Positions 54,541 through 64,000 of a stretch of DNA of 64,000 nucleotides are shown here, piece after piece. Numbering within the stretch: the first letter of the stretch is position 1; each line of letters opens with the position of its first letter. The DNA lies in assembly GCA_032622095.1 (NCBI GenBank), contig CP136066.1, positions 172,731,164 to 172,795,163 on the forward strand, in the 5' to 3' direction. Source of the DNA: Siphonodentalium dalli. Taxonomy: Eukaryota; Mollusca; Scaphopoda; Gadilida; Siphonodentaliidae. A model generated the notes under the pieces. It ran no database searches and was not told the origin of the DNA. It worked only from the letters and a program-made list of their open reading frames with translations. A program made the position numbers and the translations under genes.

Positions 54541-54940
54541 TTAACCCTTTACCCAACAGAAGGGCCCTGTGCCAATGCATTCTCTTATATATGCGAGTCG
54601 ACCATAGGTCGCCTCGCATATATAAGAGAATGCATTGGCTTAACACAATAAAAAATATATAATTGTTAAAGAATGTAAGAACAAATGGTAAAAAGTGTTA
54701 AAAAAAGATTTTTTTTAGGCCAATGCATTCTCTTATATATGCGAGGCGACCTATGGTCGACTCGCATATATAAGAGAATGCATTGGCACATGGCATAACT
54801 GTAACTATCACAATGTGGTCAAGGAGCCGGTTCCAATGATATCCATATTTGTATGGTTCTATTGAGACAGACCGAAGATATTTTAGGCTGTTGCAGCTTT
54901 ATTTGGCCGGTTTTGGCCGGTTTGTTGGGTAAAGGGTTAA
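54541..54940. mobile_element. 400-bp piggyBac-like MITE with two cassettes
   Basis: It runs from TTAACCCTTTACCCAACAGA to TTTGTTGGGTAAAGGGTTAA, with exact TTAA ends. Cassette hairpins lie at about 54569-54640 and 54718-54787. Confidence 0.9.
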
Positions 54941-55085
54941 AGTAATTCAAAAGTAATGCAAAAGTAATTGAATTACATGACTTTTTGTGAAGTAATGCAC
55001 TACTTTGAATTACATATTCCGCAGCTGCATGGTATAACCAGCACAAGGTGTAACCCATTGTTTTGTTGGTGTAAACAATATTGGT

Positions 55086-55486
55086 GTAAACCCTTTACCC
55101 AACAAACCGGCCAAAACCGGCCAAATAAAGCTTCAACAGCCTAAATTATCTTGGGTCTGTCTCAATAAAACCATACAAATATGGATATCATTGGAACCGG
55201 CTCATTGACCACATTGTGATGGTTACAGTTATGCCCTGTGCCAATGCATTCTCTTATATATGCGAGTCGACCATAGGTCGCCTCGCATATATAAGAGAAT
55301 GCATTGGCCTAAAACAAATCTTTTTTTAACACTTTTTACCATTTTTTCTTACATTCTTTAACAATTTTATAATTTGTAATGTGTTAAGCCAATGCATTCT
55401 CTTATATATGCGAGGCGACCTATGGTCGACTCGCATATATAAGAGAATGCATTGGCACAGGGCCCTTCTGTTGGGTAAAGGGTTAA
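55086..55486. mobile_element. Second 400-bp copy in inverse orientation
   Basis: It is the inverse of the 54541 element from AACCCTTTACCCAACAAACC to GTTGGGTAAAGGGTTAA. The left TTAA has become GTAA. The two copies are about 145 bases apart. Confidence 0.88.
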
Positions 55487-55573
55487 TACAAAAAAAAAGA
55501 TTAATATTTTAACAAAATGATAATGTATGATTATTGGTGATTGGAATGGGATGATTCAATAAGTCTATTGTGG

Positions 55574-58500
55574 CTTGTTTGTAAGTCCTCTCTCAGATCG
55601 CTCAAATGTCTTGTAAGTCCTCTCCCAGATCGCTCAAATGTCTTGTAAGTCCTCTCCCAGATCGCTCAAATGTCTTGTAAGTCCTCTCCCAGATCGCTCA
55701 AATGTCTTGTAAGTCCTCTCCCAGATCGCTCAAATGTCTTGTAAGTCCTCTCACAGATCGCTAAAATTGTTTGTAAGTCCTCTCCCAGATCGCTCAAATT
55801 GTTTGTAAGTCCTCTCCCAGGATCGCTCAAATGTCTTGTAAGTCCTCTCCCAGATCGCTCAAATGTCTTGTAAGTCCTCTCCCAGATCGCTCAAATGTCT
55901 TGTAAGTCCTCTCCCAGATCGCTCAAATGTCTTGTAAGTCCTCTCCCAGATCGCTCAAATGTCTTGTAAGTCCTCTCACAGATCGCTCAAATGTCTTGTA
56001 AGTCCTCTCCCAGATCGCTCAAATGTCTTGTAAGTCCTCTCCCAGATCGCTCAAATGTCTTGTAAGTCCTCTCACAGATCGCTCAAATGTCTTGTAAGTC
56101 CTCTCACAGATCGCTCAAATGTCTTGTAAGTCCTCTCACAGATCGCTCAAATGTCTTGTAAGTCCTCTCCCAGATCGCTCAAATGTCTTGTAAGTCCTCT
56201 CCCAGATCTCTCAAATGTCTTGTAAGTCCTCTCACAGATCGCTCAAATGTCTTGTAAGTCCTCTCCCAGATCGCTCAAATGTCTTGTAAGTCCTCTCACA
56301 GATCGCTCAAATGTCTTGTAAGTCCTCTCCCAGATCGCTCAAATGTCTTGTAAGTCCTCTCCCAGATCGCTCAAATGTCTTGTAAGTCCTCTCCCAGATC
56401 GCTCAAATGTCTTGTAAGTCCTCTCACAGATCGCTCAAATGTCTTGTAAGTCCTCTCACAGATTGCTCAAATGTCTTGTAAGTCCTCTCCCAGATCGCTC
56501 AAATGTCTAGTAAGTCCTCTCCCAGATCGCTCAAATGTCTTGTAAGTCCTCTCCCAGATCGCTCAAATGTCTTGTAAGTCCTCTCACAGATCGCTCAAAT
56601 GTCTTGTAAGTCCTCTCCCAGATCGCTCAAATGTCTTGTAAGTCCTCTCCCAGATCGCTCAAATGTCTTGTAAGTCCTCTCCCAGATCGCTCAAATGTCT
56701 TGTAAGTCCTCTCACAGATCGCTCAAATGTCTTGTAAGTCCTCTCCCAGATCGCTCAAATGTCTTGTAAGTCCTCTCACAGATCGCTCAAATGTCTTGTA
56801 AGTCATCTCACAGATTGCTCAAATGTCTTGTAAGTCCTCTCCCAGATCGCTCAAATGTCTAGTAAGTCCTCTCACAGATCGCTCAAATGTCTTGTAAGTC
56901 CTCTCACAGATCGCTCAAATTGTTTGTAAGTCCTCTCACAGATCGCTCAAATGTCTTGTAAGTCCTCTCACAGATCGCTCAAATGTCTTGTAAGTCCTCT
57001 CACAGATCGCTCAAATTGTTTGTAAGTCCTCTCACAGACCGCTCAAATGTCTTGTAAGTCCTCTCACAGATTGCTCAAATGTCTTGTAAGTCCTCTCACA
57101 GATTGCTCAAATGTCTTGTAAGTCCTCTCCCAGATCGCTCAAATTGTTTGTAAGTCCTCTCCCAGGATCGCTCAAATGTCTAGTAAGTCCTCTCACAGAT
57201 CGCTCAAATGTCTTGTAAGTCCTCTCACAGATCGCTCAAATTGTTTGTAAGTCCTCTCACAGATCGCTCAAATGTCTAGTAAGTCCTCTCACAGATCGCT
57301 CAAATGTCTTGTAAGTCCTCTCCCAGATCGCTCAAATGTCTTGTAAGTCTCGCATATCGCTCAAATGTCTTGTAAGTCCTCTCACAGATCGCTCAAATGT
57401 CTTGTAAGTATCGCATATCGCTCAAATGTCTTGTAAGTCCTCTCACAGATCGCTCAAATGTCTTGTAAGTCCTCTCCCAGATCGCTCAAATGTCTTGTAA
57501 GTCCTCTCACAGATCGCTCAAATGTCTTGTAAGTCCTCTCACAGATCGCTCAAATGTCTTGTAAGTCCTCTCACAGATCGCTCAAATGTCTTGTAAGTCC
57601 TCTCCCAGATCGCTCAAATGTCATGTAAGTCCTCTCCCAGATCGCTCAAATGTCTTGTAAGTCCTCTCACAGATCGCTCAAATGTCTTGTAAGTCCTCTC
57701 ACAGATCGCTCAAATGTCTTGTAAGTCCTCTCACAGATCGCTCAAATGTCTTGTAAGTCCTCTCACAGATCGCTCAAATGTCTTGTAAGTCCTCTCCACG
57801 ATCGTTCAAATGTCTTGTAAGTCCTCTCACAGATCGCTCAAATGTCTTGTAAGTCCTCTCCCCGATCGCTCAAATGTCTTGTAAGTCCTCTCACAGATCG
57901 CTCAAATGTCTTGTAAGTCTCGCAGATCGCTCAAATGTCTTGTAAGTCTCGCAGATCGCTCAAATGTCTTGTAAGTCCTCTCACAGATCGCTCAAATGTC
58001 TTGTAAGTCCTCTCCCCGATCGCTCAAATGTCTTGTAAGTCCTCTCACAGATCGCTCAAATGTCTTGTAAGTCTCACATATCGCTCAAATGTCTTGTAAG
58101 TCTCGCAGATCGCTCAAATGTCTTGTAAGTCCTCTCACAGATCGCTCAAATGTCTTGTAAGTCCTCTCACAGATCGCTCAAATGTCTTGTAAGTCCTCTC
58201 CCAGATCGCTCAAATTGTTTGTAAGTCCTCTCCCAGATCGCTCAAATTGTTTGTAAGTCCTCTCCCAGATCACTCAAATGTCTTGTAAGTCCTCTCACAG
58301 ATCGCTCAAATGTCTTGTAAGTCCTCTCACAGATCGCTCAAATGTCTTGTAAGTCCTCTCCCAGATCGCTCAAATGTCTTGTAAGTCCTCTCCCAGATCG
58401 CTCAAATGTCTTGTAAGTCCTCTCACAGATCGCTCAAATGTCTTGTAAGTCCTCTCACAGATCGCTCAAATTGTTTGTAAGTCCTCTCCCAGATCGCTCA

Positions 58501-59340
58501 AATTGTTTGTAAGTCCTCTCCCAGATCGCTCAAATGTCTTGTAAGTCCTCTCCCAGATCGCTCAAATGTCTTGTAAGTCCTCTCCCAGATCGCTCAAATG
58601 TCTTGTAAGTCCTCTCACAGATCGCTCAAATTGTTTGTAAGTCCTCTCCCAGATCGCTCAAATTGTTTGTAAGTCCTCTCCCAGATCGCTCAAATGTCTT
58701 GTAAGTCCTCTCCCAGATCGCTCAAATGTCTTGTAAGTCCTCTCCCAGATCGCTCAAATGTCTTGTAAGTCCTCTCACAGATCGCTCAAATGTCTTGTAA
58801 GTCCTCTCACAGATCGCTCAAATGTCTTGTAAGTCCTCTCACAGATCGCTAAAATTGTTTGTAAGTCCTCTCCCAGATCGCTCAAATTGTTTGTAAGTCC
58901 TCTCCCAGATCGCTCAAATTGTTTGTAAGTCCTCTCCCAGGATCGCTCAAATGTCTTGTAAGTCCTCTCCCAGGATCGCTCAAATGTCTTGTAAGTCCTC
59001 TCACAGATCGCTCAAATTGTTTGTAAGTCCTCTCCCAGATCGCTCAAATTGTTTGTAAGTCCTCTCCCAGATCGCTCAAATGTCTTGTAAGTCCTCTCCC
59101 AGATCGCTCAAATGTCTTGTAAGTCCTCTCACAGATCGCTCAAATTGTTTGTAAGTCCTCTCCCAGATCGCTCAAATGTCTTGTAAGTCCTCTCCCAGAT
59201 CGCTCAAATTGTTTGTAAGTCCTCTCACAGATCGCTCAAATTGTTTGTAAGTCCTCTCCCAGATCGCTCAAATGTCTTGTAAGTCCTCTCACAGATTGCT
59301 CAAATTGTTTGTAAGTCCTCTCCCAGATCGCTCAAATGTC
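55574..59340. repeat. 32-bp minisatellite, about 118 units
   Basis: The unit is GTAAGTCCTCTCCCAGATCG plus CTCAAATGTCTT. Variants are TCTCA/TCTCC, CAAATTGTTTG for CAAATGTCTTG, an extra G in CCAGGATC, and short units reading GTAAGTCTCGCAGATCG. Higher-order repeats are visible; for example, a five-unit block near 58440-58597 repeats next to itself. The period is not divisible by three and no ORF runs through it. The true copy number may differ from the assembly. Confidence 0.97.
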
Positions 59341-60607
59341 CTGAAAATATATAAGGCCGTTAGGGGCGAGTCAGGCGTTTTTGTTTCCACTTTCAAAAAG
59401 TAATTTCTAACTGTTGAAAATTGTGTCCAAGATTTGAGAAACACCGCAATCACATGCAGTCTTACGTACCCGCAGGATTGACCAAGTTAACCAAATTTAA
59501 AAAATGCATCGATCGCGTGTCCAAATGACCAATGCCGTACGGCCTTTGATCACACAAAATGCGGTATCTCGTATTGATCGGTGGCCGTGCCCGGAACGGA
59601 GCGTTAAACTAGACCATTCCGTAGCCCTTTTATATCGGAGTACAGTTACAGTAAAGCGCAATCTTACCCCGGGGCCGCGATAACAATTATGGGCTTTCTT
59701 ATCCCAAAGCAGCTCAGCTGGACCCCGAATAAATCTCATGAAGCCTGTGGCATTTTTCAGTCCATCCTAATAGGTTATTCTCGACAAAATATATATCTTC
59801 TTAATGGTCAGTTGTTATTGCTGGATGTCGCCGAGAGGAGAAAATAACACGTTTTCTTTGACCTCGTTACCTCTTCAAAGAACTTCTTGATTTGTGGAAT
59901 GATTTATCCACCTCTGCGGGTATTTCCAATTAGCATTGATTGTGTTGATTTTATCGATAATCACGCCATGCACTGCTTCTAAAATTCCTTGATATTGCCC
60001 CTCCCCCTCAGACACCATTACCACAAAATGACTTGGACACTTCAAAAACTTGTCCCAACTACCCGGAATTGAAATATCATGCAATAACATACAGCAGTAT
60101 ACTTTAGCCAGTGCCAACCACATCAACATGGTTAATCATCTCCCAACACGAAGGGCGAAGCGACCTGCACATTACAGTCCGTCGAACCCGACCATCGTGC
60201 CCGACCTTCGGTCGAACACAACTCAACTACTATATGCAGTCTAAGGCGTGTATATATCATAATCAGAATAAGTTTATTTAAAAAGAACATGCAAAAATAT
60301 ATATACAGATATGTAAAATATAGCAGGCAACAATAGTGGCTGTTCTATTATAATCATGCCACATCCATAATACCTATAATATTTATACATGTATATCTCA
60401 ACCCATCTGGGTGAAGGCACGCCCATTCCCAATGTGTCACCCACATCATATAATACAGTACAGGGGAACAGCTGTTATATACCCCCGGTCTCAACAAATG
60501 GAATGTGTTTTTGAAATGGGGAGTTTTTCCCCAAAGATGGAGAGACTAACAAATGGTCTATGTATATATAAAGTGCTGCAGCATGCACGGTCTATACCAC
60601 GTGTGCC
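59341..60607. other. Stretch right of the array with ORF fragments
   Basis: It is less AT-rich than the average of the window. Apart from the fragment listed at 59780-60129, I see no gene. Confidence 0.35.
59780..60129 (-). pseudogene. Possible gene fragment, unrecognised
   Basis: The minus strand reads MLMWLALAKVYCCMLLHDIS, then PGSWDKFLKCPSHFVVMVSE and GILEAVHGVIIDKINTINAN. A one-base shift after WKYPQRW leads into IIPQIKKFFEEVTRSKKTCY and a stop. The composition is protein-like on both sides of the shift, so this may be a decayed gene. The family is unknown. Confidence 0.28.
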
Positions 60608-60795
60608 TTTAACGCGCTCCGCTGCCCCCCCCCCCCCTTGCGCTGCCCATATACGCCGCTTCTATATACGCACCTGCTTCACGTTAAAGGTAGTATAATA
60701 GAGACTATTATACTACCATTAACGTGAAGCAGGCGCGTATATAGGAGCGGCGTATATGTGCAGCGCAAAAAGGGGCGGACAGCGGAGCGCATTAC
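60608..60795. repeat. GC-rich ~188-bp inverted repeat (hairpin)
   Basis: The arms are AACGCGCTCCGCTG / CAGCGGAGCGC at the outside and CCTGCTTCACGTTAA with its inverse inside. The centre is a further palindrome, GGTAGTATAATAG/CTATTATACTACC. A C run of 14 lies in one arm only. It may be a foldback transposon with TTAA-like ends. Confidence 0.75.
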
Positions 60796-61536
60796 AGGCC
60801 CCTGCATGTGGTCTATACACAGGGGACTTCAAATATTTCAACTCTTATCTGAGTTGCGGAATAATAGAAGCCCTGTATATCGCTCTTTATGTAAACATTA
60901 TATAAAAATCGATATATTATTATAGTAAAATCCGTTGTTTGGACGCTGTGATCGACGGCATCCCACATCGACCTATAAATACCCCACACAATGTTTGGCA
61001 GTTGGTGTGTTACGTAACTTAATTCTGGTAATGTTCCGGCATTGATTCTTCCGAATCGGACGTGTGCGGAATCAAAAGCGAACCACCCAGGCGAAACCTG
61101 TCAAACAAAGGTTGGAGCCATTCTTCAAGGCACACGGCGTTTGGTGTGGTTTGCCCCCGGGGACAACACGAGCAGCAGCCATTAGGATAATGGTTAAGCT
61201 CCTAACCTCTGTTCTGTTTGACTGTAGCCGCTTTGTCAGTCCGGTGCCAATAATGGACACAATCATGTTCAGACTTTCCATGTATTCATCCATTATATTC
61301 CCTGTTCACCACCTGGAGTGAAAACATGTTCAGCTTGTGCAAGTATGAACACTATATATGTGAACACATTTAATTCAGATTGTTCATGCAATTGCAATGT
61401 TTTTGCCAGTGCCAATAATGAGCATGATATTCGGGATCTTCGTGATTGCATGCATTTTAACTTCTATTTTCGGTGCCAACAATTATAACATTTTCAGACT
61501 GTATGTGCACGTGTATGTAGCCTTTCTTACTCTTGC
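60796..61536. other. Stretch with a duplicated 120-bp segment
   Basis: Positions about 61110-61235 (CACACGGCGTTTGGTGTGG, CCCCGGGGACAACACGAGCA, GCCATTAGGATAATGG) recur at 62370-62424 plus 62886-62950. The ORFs on both strands here show no known family. Confidence 0.45.
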
Positions 61537-61788
61537 TTAACCATGTTTATGCTAAATGGATTGTCCCACTCAGTTATAAAAAATATACACTGGAATGGTC
61601 TAGTATTCATCTGTAGGGATGTTCATTAAATATAAGCAGACGACAGATACTATAAGTGAAGAAGCAGTCATATTAATTAGAGGGAAATGTTCAGATAATA
61701 AGTTCAAGAACGTTTGTTGAACTTATCATCTGAACATTTCCTAAGGAATGGCTGCTCATCAATGAGTATTTAGTATAGAAAGGGTTAA
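61537..61788. mobile_element. piggyBac-like MITE (CTCATCAATGAG type)
   Basis: It runs from TTAACCATGTTTATGCTAAA to AGTATAGAAAGGGTTAA, with the inner inverted repeat GAAATGTTCAGATAATAAG. A fragment of the same subfamily lies at about 63040-63152. Confidence 0.75.
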
Positions 61789-61915
61789 AGCCACATATTC
61801 GGAGTTTAAATCCGGGTTAATCAAACTACATGTAAAATATTATTATATGCTGTGTATTTGTGCCACCACTATAACACGTGATTAGCATTGTAACGTTTTG
61901 GTGCTGAACAAACGT

Positions 61916-62368
61916 TTAAAGGTACTCAATCCGATCGGGCGGTCCCCATAGTATCAAGATACAACAATATGTCTTCAAAATACGCTTTAGTTATCAGAAT
62001 CGATTAATTGCAACAAAATAATGCTAACCACTGTCTACTATATCAAATTTCCCAAAACGTGTTATTTATCATTTTGTTCAACGAAATACGGCCGTATTAT
62101 CACTTGAGTATCACGAAATTTTGCCGTATTACCATTGATTTTAGAGTTATCCATCTTCAGTCGCAATTTGTCCGAAACCGTCGGCTTGACAACTGTTTCT
62201 GGGCCACAAACAATTGCACATCTCGAGAAATAACAAACTTCAAAAATCGATATCTGATCACTCTGAGCATTGATGGGTGGGTTCCTCGACTCGAATCCAA
62301 TATGTTTTACCCCCGAATCCAAAGAAATAGTAATTTGGGAGCGTCAATAAGGATAATGCATGTTTTAA
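61916..62368. mobile_element. Dispersed ~450-bp TTAA element, copy 5
   Basis: It runs from TTAAAGGTACTCAATCCGAT to GGATAATGCATGTTTTAA, in the reverse orientation to copy 1. The interior includes TGGGTTCCTCGACTCGAATC. Confidence 0.75.
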
Positions 62369-62424
62369 CATCTTCCTCGAAGCACACACTAATCGGTGTG
62401 AGTTGCTCCCGGGGATGTAACGAG

Positions 62425-62885
62425 CAGGGATGGGGTAATCGTATTCTAAGTTGGTATTTTATTTGTAATGTTTACAAATTTTGAAGTAGTTGTATTGTAA
62501 TTGTAATCAAGAATTCTAGGGGTCAAAGTATTGTAATTGTAATCAAATAGTCTGAAAATTAGTATTTTCAATTACTTTTTGATTATTTGAGATTACATCT
62601 TAGCAAAATATTCTAGATTTAGTTTTAAGTTGAGATGAAACCTATCTTACAATATCCAATATCATCTATAAAAATGGGCCAATTGTTAGTGGGTATAGGT
62701 GAACATGAACATGTATGAACAAATGGCTACATCAATATTACTATTTGATTACTATTAGAAAAGTATTGTATTTGTAATCAAATACATCAACTGGGGAAAG
62801 TATTTCTATTGTATTTGTAATCATCAAATTTAAAAGTATTTGCATTTTAGTCAAATAAATTAGCCATCTAATCGCCCCATCCCAG
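62425..62885. mobile_element. 461-bp hAT-type element in a duplicated segment
   Basis: The ends are CAGGGATGGGGTAATCGTAT and the inverse of CTGGGATGGGGCGATTAGAT. It is flanked by GTAACGAG and GTAACGAT (7 of 8 match). The interior is rich in GTATTGTAATTGTAATCAAA. No ORF. The related segment at 61150-61200 lacks it and acts as an empty site. Confidence 0.8.
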
Positions 62886-62889
62886 GTAA

Positions 62890-64000
62890 CGATCGCGCAT
62901 CAGCCATTAGGATAACAGTTCCATCTGTAATCTTGCTCTGTTTCCAGTGTCGCCTCATCTTACCGGCCGCATTCTACGGTCACAAAAACACATGTTCAGA
63001 TATATACAAGTACATGTACAGACGGAGTCCTATATTTATAGAGGGAAATGTTCAGAACTTCAGATAATAAGTTCAACAAACGACCTATATGTAACTTATT
63101 ATTTGAACATTTCCCATGAGGCTATGAGATAACTTTAGAATAGAAAGGGTTTAGTTGACGAACAAAGCGCGTTGCATTACATGCATTTCTCTGTTAGGCG
63201 CGCGCGTTAGTGTCAAACGCGTGTTCTAAAACACCACTTGAAGAACACTTGAGATGGAATTATCCTGACTCAAGTTTCACACTTTCATGTGTCGCTCCAA
63301 TTTCATGGACACGTGCGATAAGCGATCTGCGAATTTACGCAACGCTACAACACAAACGGGTCATTTGGGGACGTAAGTCACGTAACGACAATTTGTTGCT
63401 ATCAAGATACACTTGTGTGGAAAGAAAATTATCTTGAACTTTGTTCTTTTAAGAAAAACTGGCTCCAAACTCGTCAATATTGGGTTGTTGTTCGATGAGC
63501 AGAAAAAAAGAGTCGGGTTCTGGCTTGCGTTATTGAATTGCTAATTTCAAATGCACGTTATTTAGAGTTCATACAGTTCATTTCGGGGGTGCCTAGTCTA
63601 GTAGTATATCTTGATCATGTCATGGATCTCTACTCTGGCTAACACCCGTAGAGATCATATTCCACCGTACAAAACCTGGAACTTTTTGAAGTTGTGACAG
63701 GGAACCTTATGAAGTTGATAAAATAACGCGGGGAAGATATTTCTCAGTTATTATCGGTTCCTTAATAATGTACTTCACTATAAGTGAAGGTCCTAGCTAG
63801 AAATTTCACAATTTAAGTGACTTTGCATGTGAGCGATTACAAGTGCTTTGCATCGCTTACAGTTATGGAATTTCTCCTGGGTAATTAATTCAATGTTTAT
63901 TGCGATATATAGGGTCACAAAGCATGCTTCCAATGTTTTTGCTAACCAAATTCAAGCACTATTCAAATCCACTATATATATATAGTCTTGGCAATTTGCG
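62890..64000. other. Right edge, repeat fragments only
   Basis: It holds a piggyBac-like MITE fragment (about 63040-63152) and the dispersed phrase CATATTCCACCGTACAAAACC (about 63656) shared with 49560. A short GC-rich segment, AGGCGCGCGCGTTAG, lies near 63197. No gene is supported. Confidence 0.4.

Noticed and set aside
55574-59340. CRISPR-like repeat-spacer array
   Set aside because: There are no unique spacers. The units are contiguous 32-bp repeats in a eukaryotic sequence.

Overview
The window is metazoan genomic DNA, AT-rich, with introns, many short mobile elements and two large minisatellites. Strings built on TACATGTA, dispersed repeats reading 'ggccataactctg...' that end in (GACAGACG)n tails, and a SINE with an ATCA-type tail together suggest a marine mollusc, most likely a bivalve. 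That assignment is an inference from repeat style, not from a search.

The only gene that can be read with confidence is a group II p21-activated kinase (PAK4/5/6 or mbt type) on the minus strand. Its coding start is at 18615. Eight coding exons run leftward to 422, and the last part of the kinase domain lies off the left edge. All splice phases agree and give 566 residues inside the window: a CRIB domain and pseudosubstrate, a conserved ARSNSLR box, a long Arg/Asp- then Pro/Gln-rich linker, and a kinase domain with glycine loop, VKK lysine, HRD, DFG and the GTPYWMAPE activation segment. A candidate non-coding first exon with a YY1-type AAGATGGCG core lies at about 46.84-46.95 kb on the same strand (inference).

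A second, unrecognised minus-strand gene at 24.6-26.46 kb is decayed. It has frameshifts and a stop, and three different MITEs interrupt it. A 459-bp segment carrying a 70-80 codon ORF is duplicated at 40.67 and 42.03 kb.

Most of the rest is mobile DNA. (1) hAT-type elements with 8-bp target duplications sit at 13.1, 19.8, 25.4, 54.2 and 62.4 kb, with a different hAT nested in the 19.8 kb copy. (2) TTAA-bounded piggyBac-like MITEs (about 18) have several kinds of termini; many share one 70-bp palindromic cassette. (3) TA-flanked foldback MITEs of about 213 bp (nine plus fragments) are near-perfect hairpins. (4) Two GC-rich TA-flanked elements lie at 25.7 and 45.7 kb. (5) A GC-rich 909-bp DNA element at 28.6 kb carries a small ORF. 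(6) There is a Helitron 3' end at 48.58 kb and a tRNA-derived SINE at 0.75 kb. No transposase gene is visible, so these elements look non-autonomous.

Tandem arrays: a ~165-bp repeat at 5.1-6.2 kb, a 51-bp array that changes to 40 bp at 32.1-33.5 kb, and about 118 copies of a 32-bp unit at 55.57-59.34 kb. The right 20 kb holds no gene that I can support.
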